A stretch of 64,000 nucleotides of DNA from Melastoma dodecandrum (GCA_029817715.1 JARUPY010000381.1:1-64000), one strand, 5' to 3'; positions 1 to 12,424 are shown, counted from the stretch's first letter. Made by a program: numbers and translations. The notes: generated by a model not told the origin, from the sequence alone.

Positions 1-1983
1 GCCCACTGAATGATTCAATTTGGGTTGCAATATTTCGGTTGGCTGAAATAAGATTCCCTACTTCAAGCAAAATCACCTTCGAGGTCTGTGTCCTCATTGC
101 TGTACCCAGATTTAGCAGCATTCCTCTGTTAATGGTGAAATTTGACCAGGGGCTGCCATCTGTAACGATCATAGTTTTATGTATAAAAAGACTAAGGCCC
201 GGATATCGGTATCCTGTATGGAGTTTTCGGAGGAAAGTAGTTACCTTTAGTACTTGCAGGTGTAGCTTGCGGGTAGTGAGGAGAGGATTTTTTTACTTAT
301 GACATACGAGAAGATTTTTCAAACCCTTCTTGAATCACTCCAAATTGGCCTGAATCCTTTCACAAAGCCCCTCACTGCCAAGTGGAGAATTTAAGAGAAG
401 AAGGAAACATACGAGAATACCATCGGAAAAAAACATGAGTGCCGGAGCTAGTGAAAGGGACGTTAGAGAGGGCCAACACTTATGTCAGCTGTCGACTCTT
501 GTTGCAATCTAGATTTTTTCAATAAACTCCTATTTTCACCAAGTCCATCGCTGATAATAAAGGAATGTGCCAGCACTGTGTTGGTGGTTCTATCGTCATG
601 CGGTCGCTGCAGTCTTCATTTGCTCCCTTCGCCATGATTTTCCGAATGGTACTCTCTCACAACCAATTTTTTGTATGATCCATAACTCCATGATTCGTCG
701 GTGGTTAACACTTTGCTGATGATAGGAATGGTGAAGGTCGTAGCAGAGACTATGACCACTCTCCGATTTTCTGCAAGATAATGTTACTGCGCCTTACTAT
801 GAGTAAGTTAACAGATGTGCTAAACTACGTAGCTCCCATTTTCGTCCTGTCGTTTCAGATTTCGAATACTAGAGGGGGAAAAGACCAGGGGACACAGTGA
901 TTTTGGTTTTGTTGGCCCTATGCTAGTGTGAGTCGATCATGAATACATGCTACTACACACCGGCTATGAAGATACACCACAGCCTAACATTCGCTGCCAC
1001 CCATCGGCGACATGTCCATCCTGCATTTTAGCCATTCCTTATATGGCGTTGGTTCCGCTGAGTTCGTGTTGCATAAAAATTACGCATATACATTATTACC
1101 TACTGACTTATCCAGCCACCACATCTCACTACCAAAGGATTATACCATGCAGAGCTCGAGAAAGGTTGAATCACTCAGGAGCATTCGAAAGACCGAAGCC
1201 AAAATGAATCGGGAACTCTTAGTGACTGTTGGGGGCCGCGCGAGCTCGATGCCCTCATGACCCTTGTGAAGCGGAGGCCGGTTAATAGGTCCTTCCACAT
1301 TGGACGTAACCTGCAACAGAAAACAGCTTTCACAAACACTTAGCGTCACTCGGGCATCGCAGGAGTAAGATCCTCGTATTATCAGGTGGGCCTCTGTATG
1401 ATTCGTAAGTACCGCGTTAGCCTCTTGTTGGGCTGCTTTTCATAAATCTCCAGGCAAGTAACGACTCACCCTCTGGAAAGTGGTTCCCCCAACATGTGGA
1501 GTAGATATATCCTCTTTTTTTTTTTTTTTGGGCCTACCTCCTCCCTGAATCCCGGTCAGGCCATCTCTCTCAAGTACCTACTCCTAGCAAAGCTCTAGCT
1601 TTGACAGCTCATGATATGCTCTGATCGCGGGTTCCATGAAAGGCAACCATCGTCGCGTCTTAGAGACCCTGGATAGACTCAACCAGGCCGCCTAATCGAG
1701 TCCCTTAAAACTTCGATAGTCCAAAATTGGTGGGCTACTGTACCTTTATACAATGTAAAATAAAAATACAAAAAATTCAATCAACCAAGGAGGAGATAAT
1801 TTGCATCCCATCATTTCAAAACACCCCATTACAGTATGTTCTAATATTTGCAGGGGATAGTGAGCTCAGGTGTGGCATATCTACATCCAAGGGATTGTGT
1901 TGCCAATAAAGGGCCCAGTTTTTGTCACCTAAAAATACCCCATCAAACATCCTCACACCCATTATTACTTTCTAATTTTTTTT
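1..1983. other. No recognisable gene
   Basis: I see no coding region with familiar motifs on either strand. The open frames are short and their translations look random. There is a run of about 17 T at 1513-1529. Base composition is mixed. I cannot assign any function to this stretch. Confidence 0.5.
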
Positions 1984-2045
1984 CCCCCCCTCCCCCCCCC
2001 CCCCCCCCCCCCCCCCCCTTAATGTTCCCCCCCCCCCCTCCCCCC

Positions 2046-2092
<47 letters not shown>

Positions 2093-2116
2093 TTCCCGCC
2101 CCCCCCCCCCCCCCCC
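1984..2116. repeat. Very long poly-C tract with rare interruptions
   Basis: About 130 bp are almost pure C on the + strand, broken only by a few T, G or A bases near 1991, 2019-2026, 2040-2048 and 2092-2098. Such a run could form G-quadruplex or i-motif structures. It is also a classic place for consensus or gap-filling errors. It creates meaningless proline-rich and glycine-rich open frames on the two strands. Confidence 0.85.
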
Positions 2117-4226
2117 GTGCATTCAGCCCGCTATCAATGGATGGTAGGTAGCCATAATCCTCGTGTTCCCTCTCACTTTTGCAGAATGAGATTATGTATC
2201 TAGGGAGGAGGGTGATTGGTGCTCTCCTTTTCTCGTGATCAGCTTGTTGGCGTTTATAACCTCGTTTCTCAGTGGGGGAAAAGAGCAAGGACGAGCCTCA
2301 CCAGAGACGTTATACCCGTCAAGGAACAGGGGTTAAGCGGTTCAGAGTCTTCGCGAGAATGTGCGACGTACTCGTCAGACGTTATGAAATCAATGAAGAC
2401 GCCGCCGGGAATTCATGCGTTTCGTTATTTCTTTCTCCTCCCCCCAAGTGTTTAGGAAACAGTTTAGCCTATTTGATTACTTTAATGTAAGGACGGAGCC
2501 TAGGGCAGCCTCTGACTGACCTGGGGGTGTTGCCTCAGGCTTATTGTCTGGACCGGGTTTTTGTTTCTGGACTCCTGAGTTAGGGATTCGTATTGCACGG
2601 ATTGTCTTACTGTAGAATATTAATGGGCCTTAAGATTAATGGAGCCCTTCTTTCCCGACGAACTACCCCCGGCCTCATGTTTTTCATTTTTAGTTTTCTT
2701 TGTCGGTTAATATGAAAAAACGATGGGAGGAAAAGAAATATGTTAAAATTTTGGTGTTATAATATGAGAAGAAAAGGATCGATGTCACTTTTTTGAAAGT
2801 TCTATTTCCTCGTTCCCATTCCCTACTTAAAGCCCAGATTAAAGACTAGGCCCATCATCATAGCACGATGACTGCCCCAGAGACAAAGCCCGAATTCGAA
2901 GCCCAAGTTCAGAAGATGAGGCCCATTTTCACATCAAGCCCATGGTCCATAACCCCAAAATCCTAACGTCACTCACTCCCCAACTCTCGTTCATCTTGAT
3001 TCAAATGCCAGCCACGTTGCCAAAAGCCTCTCTGCCTTTTGGTTTCTGTCCCGCGCTTGCTTGTCTGCAAGTTGAGATGATTTTGGCTTGCCTTCAGAAT
3101 TACTCTTTGACCATTTGAATTTTTTTCCGTGTTAAGTCTATTATTATTGGACCTGGGGGGGGGGGGGGGGGTAACTTGTTGGAGAACAGAACAAGGAATG
3201 ATTATGGAAGCATGTTTGTGTCGCCGGCCAAGCCATATTAGCAGCGAAAGTGGGAGCATCGTTCGTTGTACCAGCGGCTAACGTTGCTGCACTTACTTCA
3301 TCATGGTTGATAGGGGGCAAATGGACGATTAATAGAATAGCTGCTCCTTCTGTCTGTCCCAGGGAGATCCGCGTATGCAATGAGGAAAATGATGACCATG
3401 AATTCAACTAGGCGAAGACATTTTCTGAAAAGTTTCATGTCCAGTCAAGGTCCTACTGCAGTCACATTTTATGCAATTTCATACTGTCAAGGTCTTGTTT
3501 GCAGTTTATAGTAAAAGGACGTTATCTTTGGATAAAGTTTTTTACATCCACGATTTTTAGGGTGAAGTCATGGTTGTGAATTAGGGATAAGCAGGAGTTT
3601 GAATCCTCCATATGAATAACATGGGAGTTCATGAAATGGTTCATAAAATGAGCTCATGAGAAGATCCCAGCAATGATACAGCCCAGAACACACTACTGAA
3701 GTGACTCCGGCAGGGGCGATTTTCCGTGTTCATCAACTTTCATCATAAGCAAATGATAAGCAGATGGAATCAACACCAATACTGTCATCCCATCATAGGG
3801 CAGAAAAAAAAGACAGAAGTGGTAGAACATTTTCCAGGTTTTGTAAACCAGGACAACATAACAATTCACAGGAAGCGATTTCTGAAAACAAGCAAAAGTG
3901 CCATAAGTTAAGTCACCGAAAAGGAAAAGGGAAGGAATTCCTAGACTAAGTTTCCGATGACGGCCGTAAATTGAGCAACAGCTTCTCCAAAAAAGTATGC
4001 TACAAGGAGAAGGGAGCCCATGCTGCTTATAATGTGCATAGGAATTTGCAGAGCCTAAAGCTAGTCAGACAAAAAGAAGATCCCCAATATTCCAAATTCC
4101 CATGTCATTCATACTCACAGTTAAGTGTCTCCAATGTTCTCCTACTGGCAAGGGGTGGCGACTGCTTGATCCGTGAAAATGTACACAACCCACAATTACA
4201 AAAAACAATTGCGACCTGCAGCAGTT
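2117..4226. other. Intergenic, no gene recognised
   Basis: No protein family is recognisable. A 17-base G run lies at 3155-3171. Several GGCCCA/AGCCCA motifs (site II-like) cluster at about 2830-2945, which could mark a weak or relic promoter, but no coding sequence follows in either direction. The 3' untranslated region of the downstream minus-strand gene probably takes up the right-hand end. Confidence 0.4.
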
Positions 4227-6332
4227 TCATGCTGGCAAGACAATCTCATCTTTCCCGTAGATTCGCTGGAGTTCGCGCGTGGCAGCTTGGTATGATTCTG
4301 AAAAAAGCAATTCAGACCAAACCATAAGATAACAACGGTATAAAAAAAGGCTTAAAAAACAAAGAAATATTTTATGTATAGAAGTATCAGAGAGCTTTAT
4401 TATCCCACCTTTCCACGCACGATAGTTTTTCTGGTTAATGGGAGATCCAGTGACAGTTTTAATAGCATCAAAAAGCAGTTCCTGCGGGGTGTTCTTGAGC
4501 CTCCTGAACCACTGCATTAGATGGTCTTCCCATTCTCAAAGTAGATGTGATTGTTTGGATGCTTTGTTTTGCAACCGGCGTGACGCTCGAATTCGTATGC
4601 GTTCAATGACTGAATGTCCAACCAAGCAAAGCAATTAGCTATTCTGACTCAAAAACACATACCACAATATCTTCGGAACAAAAGTTACCTTTGAGAGGTA
4701 TGCAATCAGGGCAGCCACATCGATAGCCAGACCCACTAATAATTCCACGAAGGTTCATCTGCAAGACAGAAGTGCCTCTAACAAGTTAAGACAAAAGTAA
4801 TAGCCATACAAGTTTACAAGAAAAAAAAAAAGACAGGAGGCAAAAATTTATAGAGATGAAGAAATAACTTGGAGCTGAAAGGACATACTTCACGTGACCA
4901 TGAGACATATTTCACGGGCCACTCCATCCAGCATGCCAGTAGATAAAAGGCTTTTCACATTAGATGGAAAGTTGTTTGAAAGCAGGCTTCCTAACAGTCT
5001 TCTGTTCTTTATTCTTAGTGACGCTATTATTGACCTTCGAAGTAGAACAATTATTCACAGGTTGATCCACGACTCAAGTCAACATTCTTCTGCACGGGAA
5101 CATCTGATGCCTGCCGTAGATTGTTATTGTCCAACAGCAAGTCATAATTTCCAATCATTCCCATAGGTGCATTCATCACTTGTTCACCGAGGAAGCCTCC
5201 AAATGAAATAATATTGCTCATACCCGCATAGCTCTTGGACTCATTGAAAGAGCATTAGGATCATCCTTTCTGATATGCTGCATCGCTTAACATGGCATTA
5301 GAATCAGCCTTGTCGTAGGTTCGACCGATAGGCATCAAGTTATCCTTCACCTTAACAAAGGATGAACCCACAGAAATGAAGTTATCACCCACTCCACCAA
5401 GATTTTCCCCCATAGAGATGAAATCGGCATGGTCTTTGTTGAATGAAGAAACCATCGACATAACATTTCGCCTCACGTTTTGCATAGGGAGGACCCATTG
5501 TAATAAATTGACCATCCTCTTTGGGGAAGGACCGATCAAGAGACAACATACTCTCAGATCCTCTGTCAAAAGCTTGTCCCATAGATATGAAGTTTCCCAT
5601 CATCCTTATTGAATGAGTGACCAACAGACATGAAATTTTCGCCTATTTTACCAAATCCAGCTTCCATGGACATATTGCCATCATTCCTGTTTATGACTAT
5701 GCCATGCCCAAAGACACGCTGCTGCTGTGGGCCTTGTCATAAACAGCATCAATGGGGATGGAACCATTCTCACTTCTTCCCGTAATGATCTCCCACAGAT
5801 GTTGACGAGTTGTTGTCAGGATCCCGCACTTCATTGACCCTTACTTTCCGAATTCCACCAAAATTTGGAAATAATGAAGGATCATGTGTGCTGTGAGACA
5901 TGGACAAGTTCACGGACAACTCGTTCCCATATTGATCATCAAAAAACTTTCTAGCCATGCACATTTCACTAGAATTAAGTGATGCTACTTGTCTATCCGC
6001 TAAGTTGATAAAACACATTAGCTTTAGGCCCGCCTAACTGATCAGCAGGTTGCACTGGAAGGGACTGAAAGCTAGAGTTGTTATCCCAAAAGAAAATATT
6101 TTCGGATCCTTGAACAGGCTCCCCAGTGATAGCTTCAGCAGCTTGCCTCTTATTGGCCGAATAGCTCGGGTCCGTCATTGCCAGCATCCATAAACCACTG
6201 ATGACTCCTCTTGCCTTCACTTTTCAAGGAATTATCATAGTTTATCTCTCCACTAGGGACAAAAGTGGTGTCTCTCGGTATCCAATGATTCTTAGACTGG
6301 AAAGATGACAAAAAATAACGAACAACAAACAA
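4227..6332 (-). pseudogene. TDBD (Tify/TPL-binding domain) plant protein gene with frame broken by many 1-base insertions
   Basis: The translated pieces, read across frames, match a plant-specific nuclear protein family. It has an N-terminal block with WFMDAG and NFGGIRKV motifs, then a long array of degenerate repeats of the type NFISMG, then a C-terminal TDBD domain with LSTGMLDG, GYRCGCPDC, NAYEFERHAGC and TVTGSPINQK. Exons run right to left: a large one (4889 to about 6296 or further), then 4689-4758, 4409-4609 and 4227-4297, with good GT-AG sites. The frame is interrupted near 6156, 6011, 5780, 5594, 5467, 5266, 5245 (two), 5075, 4960, 4920, 4523 and 4510. Each break is one extra base beside an identical base, and the codons between breaks look intact. 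I therefore suspect sequence error rather than true decay. The true start is unclear, perhaps because an upstream exon is not visible. The function of the family is poorly known; a chromatin or transcription role is inferred from the domain. Confidence 0.8.
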
Positions 6333-7513
6333 GAGAGCACATTAGGTAAAACCATCTACTAAATTGTCACAACTGGAGAGCATCAAACGATGGACATCTT
6401 AATACTGTGGCAAGAAGAGAACATTTTAGGTAAACCATCCACTAAAATCAACAGCCACGTGGCATGGACACAGAACTACTCCAAAGAATAGATTTACCCG
6501 AGAATATGGTTACAACATTCTGCACGAGATAAAATTGGCAACAGAAAACCAGCAAAGCTGTCCGAACTTGGTTGATCAAGTTCAAGTGAGAAGAGCCAAA
6601 ACATTTTTTTTTTTTTAAAAGAACCATCCATCACAAGATCTGATACAATAGGAGAGCCATCTCTATTTAAAAGAACCCATGCCTCATTTACTGAATAAGA
6701 ATATTTCAATCAACAATCCAAAAATAGAAACAGTTGGCAAGGAAAACCCTAAACAAGGATCAATCAGCGAGAATTAAATAAAAAAGCAAAATCGCCACAT
6801 GCATGCAGGATATTCCACGGAGAACAAAATCCTTACCATTTTATACCAAAAAAAACTCCTCCACAAACAGCAAAACTCCAGGAGCAACAGATCCAAACCG
6901 ATATGCACACCAACCGAACGCCCTTCTACCGCCCAACTCTATTGACCCAACCCCGCCGCCAAACCACCGTACCACCACTTCATCATCTCACCAACCCTGG
7001 CCACCCAACAGAAGAAAAAACGAAATCAGCACTCACCAGCCACACCCAGAATCAACAGTACACCGGTTGTTAAAATGCAGCAATCCATCCAAAAGATGGA
7101 CGATCCGCCGAATTCAAGCCCGATAAACATTTCAAGAAACACAAAACAAACACCCGCCTCTATGCATTAAAAACCAAACATGCATCACGCCCGCCCCGCC
7201 CCCGTCAATCCCCATAAAGAAAGCCTCCATTTCCTCGACTGAACTACTCATCCCGCCACAATCCCCTCCGCATGCAGCCGACCAACAAACCCAAAACGAG
7301 AGACGATGATCAAAACCCTACCAACCAAGGTCCCCCTCTTTCCTTAATAAATCACGATGAAAGGTCGTCGGCCGGAGAGTCCCGATCGGAACTTCGAAAT
7401 GAGTAGAAGGGTTCCGTTAACGTGAGAGGGAATGAAAGCAGGGGAAATGAAGATTGAGGGGAGGGGGGAGGAAGGAATGGGACCGGCCTTGCGCTTGGTC
7501 GCTAGGTTTGAGC
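6333..7513. other. Probable 5' leader and first intron of the TDBD gene
   Basis: I can identify no protein in this stretch. It lies between the first recognisable exon of the minus-strand TDBD gene and its GA-rich leader and promoter, so 5' untranslated exons and introns are the likely content. A run of T at 6604-6616 is the only obvious simple repeat. Confidence 0.35.
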
Positions 7514-7544
<31 letters not shown>

Positions 7545-7545
7545 G
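7514..7545. repeat. GA/CT microsatellite
   Basis: A near-perfect (GA)n tract with one GGGA interruption. On the minus strand it reads as a CT repeat just upstream of the TDBD gene, a position typical of plant 5' leaders. Confidence 0.9.
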
Positions 7546-7656
7546 GGGATTTGTTTATCGTCTGTCTCTAAATCTGTTTTGTCCGAAGAGGACGAGGTCT
7601 TGATCGCCTGTCCTGGTCCCCACCGGAGGCATTGGTGGGAATATGGACCGAGTTGT

Positions 7657-7673
7657 TTGGCCCAATGGGCCAA
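7657..7673 (-). promoter_or_regulatory. Palindromic site II motif in the TDBD gene promoter
   Basis: A 17-base near-palindrome, TTGGCCCAATGGGCCAA, contains GGCCCA and TGGGCC back to back. Site II elements (TGGGCC/T) are known binding sites for TCP factors in plant housekeeping promoters. It lies about 110 bp upstream of the CT-rich leader of the minus-strand gene. Its function is inferred from motif and position only. Confidence 0.5.
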
Positions 7674-7970
7674 GGGCTCTAAGCTCTTCTGCTTAGAGCT
7701 GAAGCTTGACGAAATGGGGGGGGGGGGGATGAGGTAAACATGACGCCATCAAGTCGTGGGATGCTTTTCTTCCATGTCCCATGATGAGCGAGGGAAAGGC
7801 GTGGAGAACTCCCATTCGAACGACTCGAAGAAGAATATCACCTTTCAATCCCCCTGCATTTAGCTTTGAGTGTGAAAATGATTTCATTGATGCGTTTTGG
7901 TTTCGGTTCATTCTTGACTTTTTCTTCTCCATTCAATGCAAAGCAAAATGGAGATGGAGTTTATGCCAGC

Positions 7971-7992
7971 AACACACACGCACACACACAAA
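7971..7992. repeat. CA microsatellite
   Basis: A short imperfect (CA)n run between the TDBD gene promoter and the 3' end of the zinc finger gene. Confidence 0.7.
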
Positions 7993-8216
7993 TTCAACCA
8001 AAATAGCCAAATCTTTTAGGTCCAAATTTGTTATTTCTATTCAGAATTGGCATGCAAGAATGACATCCCCGGATCACCACATCCAGTTACAAATTTTAAC
8101 TATTATTATATGAGAAGTAAAGATCCAATAAATCCACACTGATAAATTAGCATTTTGGCATAAAAAAACTAAGAACATAAGTGGGAAAATGGAAGAAGAA
8201 TATATGTAAATATATA

Positions 8217-8804
8217 TCATAGGTAACAAAAGATTGGGGCAGTTGGCTTGAACGTCTCCAGCTTCGAGTCGTTCTCCGTTGGGGTCAAGTTCAGATCCCA
8301 CCACAAAGCTTTCCCACTACTCGACTTCCTAACCACGGCTACCTGGTCCACCCTCCGGTCCGCCTTCGACAAAGTTAGCTCGACGTTACCGTCGACTTCA
8401 CGACTATTCGGCAGGACTCCCAGGGCAGTAGCCCTGTGCCTCCTCATGTGCCCTCCAAGCGCTTGACCATTCGAGAACTCCTGCCCGCATACCAAGCACT
8501 CGTGTGTCTTCGGCTTGCTCCGCGGCGACCGTGCCGTCGCTGCCGCAGAAGTCTCGTTCCCACTTTCTGCCCCAACCCCGGCAGCCGTCTTTGGCTTCTT
8601 GTGGCTTGCCCTGTGCCCACCCAGGGCCTGGAACGACGGGAACTGCCGGCTACAGGTCTTGCACTGGAAAACCCTACTAGAGAAGCCCGCGTTGTCGTCC
8701 AACGGGGCGGCATATTCATGTCCCCGGGACAGTAGCATTAGGCAGGCGGCCATCGACGGCATGCTTTCAAACTCGACCTCTCCGAAGCCCCGCTTCATGG
8801 TCAT
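8217..8804 (-). CDS. ZAT-type C2H2 zinc finger repressor (ZAT11/ZAT12/ZAT18-like)
   Basis: A 195-residue, single-exon protein that acts in the nucleus as a transcription factor. Two Cys2-His2 fingers lie at about residues 46-68 and 101-123, both with the plant-specific QALGGH motif. The N-terminus has the short hydrophobic stretch AACLMLLSRG (L-box-like). The C-terminus carries an EAR repression motif, DLNL, at about residues 170-173. This is the layout of the small stress-responsive C1-2i ZAT proteins, which recruit TOPLESS-type corepressors. I chose the ATG at 8804; another at 8798 would remove two residues. The open frame extends upstream to 8951, but that extension reads through LTR-like DNA and has no match to the family. 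No intron, as expected for the class. Confidence 0.93.
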   Translation of the reverse strand: MTMKRGFGEVEFESMPSMAACLMLLSRGHEYAAPLDDNAGFSSRVFQCKTCSRQFPSFQALGGHRASHKKPKTAAGVGAESGNETSAAATARSPRSKPKTHECLVCGQEFSNGQALGGHMRRHRATALGVLPNSREVDGNVELTLSKADRRVDQVAVVRKSSSGKALWWDLNLTPTENDSKLETFKPTAPIFCYL

Positions 8805-8852
8805 GAAAATATACGAAGGGAGTGCTGGCGTACGCGGAAGCTCTCGGTAGCG

Positions 8853-9170
8853 TGTTGAACCGAATTCGGTTGTCGAAACGAAAAATAAGGAGACAAATAA
8901 TTTACGTGGGTCGGTCAATCGACCTAATTTCACTATAACGATGAAGTACAAACTTAGGTTGAGACCCTCCCTAACCCCTTTGACCTATCCCAGTACAAGA
9001 TCCCAGTGTTTTTCCGTGTTTTCCCCAACACACACCCTTTCTTTACCGCCGCACTCTTGCACCCGTGCATTCCTCGTCTCTACACTCGCTTTGTATACCG
9101 ACACCTATTTATAGAACATATGAACTACGTATATAGGAAAATCAGGCAGAATCGAAAACTTTAAAGAGAG
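8853..9170 (-). mobile_element. LTR-like fragment immediately upstream of the ZAT gene
   Basis: Read on the minus strand, this stretch resembles the R-U5 half of a plant LTR. It has a TATA box, a GC-rich leader, the CCACGTAAAT-type motif common at the end of plant LTRs, a T-rich tail, and a terminus TTCAACA whose complement begins TGTTGAA at 8853. I find no matching second LTR, no internal region and no clear target duplication, so its left and right limits are uncertain. A second ACGTGGGT-containing stretch near 9296-9450 may be a related remnant. Confidence 0.4.
9106..9113 (-). promoter_or_regulatory. TATA box reading toward the ZAT gene
   Basis: The minus strand reads CTATAAATAG across 9105-9114, a near-ideal plant TATA box. 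Transcription would begin near 9080 and run into the ZAT coding start at 8804. The box appears to belong to the LTR-like fragment. Confidence 0.5.
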
Positions 9171-12100
9171 AGGGAGGGAGAGAGTGGAAAAGGAGGAGGG
9201 GACTTCTTCTCTATTAAATACGTATTCGGATGAAATGGAAGAGGGGGAAGTCTACATTACAGTATTTAAATACACAAGAAAAAAAGTTAAGAAAAGGTTT
9301 TACGTGGGTGACTTAGACGAGTGCACACTCTCCCTTAATCCAATACCTTCTTTCGTGACAAGGAAAGGGCTCGAGTCAGTCTTTATAGGTATGGATTGAG
9401 CCGCAATGCAAAAAAGCCTGAAGTGAGTTAGTTTTACACGTAATATGTCACGACTAATTCCATTATTTCTTCTAGGGTTAGTAACCATTCGGAGGAGTAT
9501 CCAATCAGGGTGAAGTCGTGAGTGATGAGTTAAGAATTACGTGGCCCCTAGAATTCATTATAATATTCGGACAAGAAATGATTCTTAAAAAAAAAAAACC
9601 CGAGTAACCCCCTGTAATAGCTTTAGTTTTACAACAACCCCAGATCTTGGTTTTCTTTTTCTTATCAGTGTGAAAGCTTAAACTAAACTGATCTGTTCGC
9701 TTGGAACTTCGTTCATACCAACACCACACACTACACGGGGTAGAGGAGTTTGACATTTCCCATCCCTATCTTTTTACCTAAAAAAAAAAATGATCGGCAA
9801 AAGCTCTCGCCTTACACGTGTGGCGGATGCACTCATCCATTACGCAATATGTCACTCTCTTTATTCGCGGGCATGAATCCTCCAATTAAGTCCAATGAGG
9901 TTGTCCCTTGGAACAAGCAAAGAATGTAAGAAGAAATAATATATATATGTGTGGGGTTATATTTGGGGTTTGGGGGTGTGGTTTTGGTTTGGATTGCTCC
10001 CCACTAGTCAAGTGGGATGGGATTTCGATGATTATACTTTCCTTAGCAATTTCAGGTGCCTCCAAAAGTCCCGTCGTCTGTTTCCTTACCCATCAACTTC
10101 ACCAAAGGTATAAATAAAGACAATGATTCTCGATGATATGATGATGGTGGCGTGGTGGTGGGGAAAGACAACGATGGCAAATTTCCCCGGTACTTATCTT
10201 CCGAGTACTTTACTTGTTCCCAAGTTCCACCTCAAATGTTTGACTTTGATATCGACAGATATCCAGATCCTAAGGTAAGATTTAATCACGAGAGTTGATT
10301 CGCAATCTCATTTCTTTTCCCTAAATCTGTTCATGGTTAGGACAAGTACTCTCCATTTCTTTTTTTTCTTTTTTTTTCTAACATCCTCGTCATCGATTTT
10401 ACCCACGTCTAGGTTAGAGGGTTCCACCCTAAGATCTTATTCAACTCCCCCCATAAAGACCCATTTAACCCAAATGGAATCCCATCACAACTTATCTTTA
10501 ACTTCGTGACCACTAATTACTACTTGATTTAAGTGATTTAACTTTGGACTATTATGAGAGCTTTCATCGTTTCCAAACCAATGTTCAAGCTATTGGTTCA
10601 GATCAGTTCCGCCTAAACTATTCAAACTTTGTGAATATATGTCAAAGGCTTAGTAGATGGCATTCCCGGCACAACGTAAGCCATGACTTAATAAGCCGAG
10701 GATTTTGCGGTCATGTATTACTTGGTCAGTCCCAAAACTCATCACCAGCTGCCATACTTTCGAGTTTATATAGCCTTCGAGATGCCAACGAGAACCACTG
10801 AATGATGCGAGTGATCAAGATGAATCGACTCCAGTGTAGTAGGCAAGCGAGATGGTCTAGTTTTAAGGTGAGACTTCGGAACAAACTATTGAATTAGGTA
10901 TTTCGCTAATTCGCGATTCGCTTCTTGTTTTGAACTAGAACAGCATGCGTAGCCCTTGTATAGATCATTCGCCGATCCATTCTCGCTCGAGTAGCAAAGA
11001 GTCCCAGCCAGCCTAGTTTTCTATGTTTACGGGGCGCAGAGGATACAAAGGACTCTTAATGACATGTCTAACCAAGTAAGGAAAAGGACGACAGGAAAAT
11101 ACCAGGGCAGGGCGAATTCTAACACGACGTAGAATCAGGGATTCGCTTCAACTGCACAGCAAAAGGAGCCCCTGGGAAATCGAGATCATAATAGAAATGA
11201 ATCCAGCCTTCCTCGTCAAAAACTGGGATCAGGCTGTTCTACCGGCATAGAACTAACAAAAACAATGCCATACCAAGCAGCACAAAAGCAGCGAGATCAA
11301 AGGCAACCCCAATTTTAAATATGTTCATGGAAACAGCAAACCATGCTTACAACTTCGGTTAAATCCTTGGGTAAAAAAATATTCTCTAAGCATTTTACAG
11401 ATAAGAGTAGCTCAGCAGATACAAAGGTTAAGCGGAAAGAACATCATTCCACGGATACAAAACGAAACTCAAGACAGCATTATTTGAACAGAATATCCTC
11501 TCCAATGCCTGTGGAGGTGATCGAACAACAAACCTCTGAATGCAATATGGACACGTAACAGCGGCCATAGAAGCATACATTACTGGGGCTAGCTGGGGTC
11601 ACAATTAGATATATATAAGTATGAGGGAAGGAAAACAACAGGGAACGCAACAATTCCTCAACCTGGTCCGCACCACTCCCGAATATCTGCTTGAAGGAAT
11701 CCTGCCTTTGCAACCACATCATGTGTCCCTGCTCTCCAAAAGGAACCGAGTTTCCCATCACAACAAATGCCCGACAAGCATTTCACAGGAGCAATTCGAT
11801 AAACAGCCGATGGAGAACAAACAGAAGAGGAAGAATCTTCATGGAACCATTGGGCCGGAGGTTTCACTTGATGGGCCCATTTACGAAGCCCCATTTTTTG
11901 TAAATGTTGTTAATGGCCGTGGATTCAAATAACATCAATTAGGATTTGACAAGGTTGTGATTATGTCGTCACATTGAGAAGTCGAGCAAAATTTCGGTAA
12001 TAATTTTTAAAATTTACTAAATAATATTTCCAAAATTGGTATTGGGAATTGTCGGTTTGTTTATGGAAAATTGAGAATTCGACTTTTTTACGGAATTGAA

Positions 12101-12424
12101 CTCGGTATTATTTGATAAATTATAAAAATTACCGTATTTTTAGTAAAATATTTTGCATGTAACATTATTTTAAAACCGGGAAGTCGGGCTAATTACATAG
12201 TTCGCAAACTATTCCAAGTAATCATACAAATTCAGATAATGAATATTTTTTAACTAATCAAACGAAAAACTAGAAAATTTTCAGGAACCAAAAGGCCACG
12301 TCATTCCGAGTCCCTTTTCCTTTTATTCAACCAGCTAAAATCTGACTTCTTGACTGTACTGAAAAAATTTCAGACAATGTGCCTCTGGTAAACGACAATT
12401 GCTGTAATAACAAACTGCTTGGTT
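9171..12424. other. Intergenic, no confident gene
   Basis: No protein family is recognised. Very short minus-strand frames exist. One of 29 residues (11239-11328) is strongly hydrophobic (core AAFVLLGMALFLLVL). One of 50 residues (11428-11580) begins with a CPYC motif. Neither can be supported as a gene from sequence alone. An AT-rich block lies at 11990-12270. Confidence 0.35.

Noticed and set aside
1848..2288. Proline-rich (+) and glycine-rich (-) open frames
   Set aside because: They are simple readings of the poly-C tract and have no other protein-like content.
8805..8951. N-terminal extension of the ZAT protein
   Set aside because: The extra 49 codons read through LTR-like DNA, have no ATG at their start and have no match to the ZAT family.
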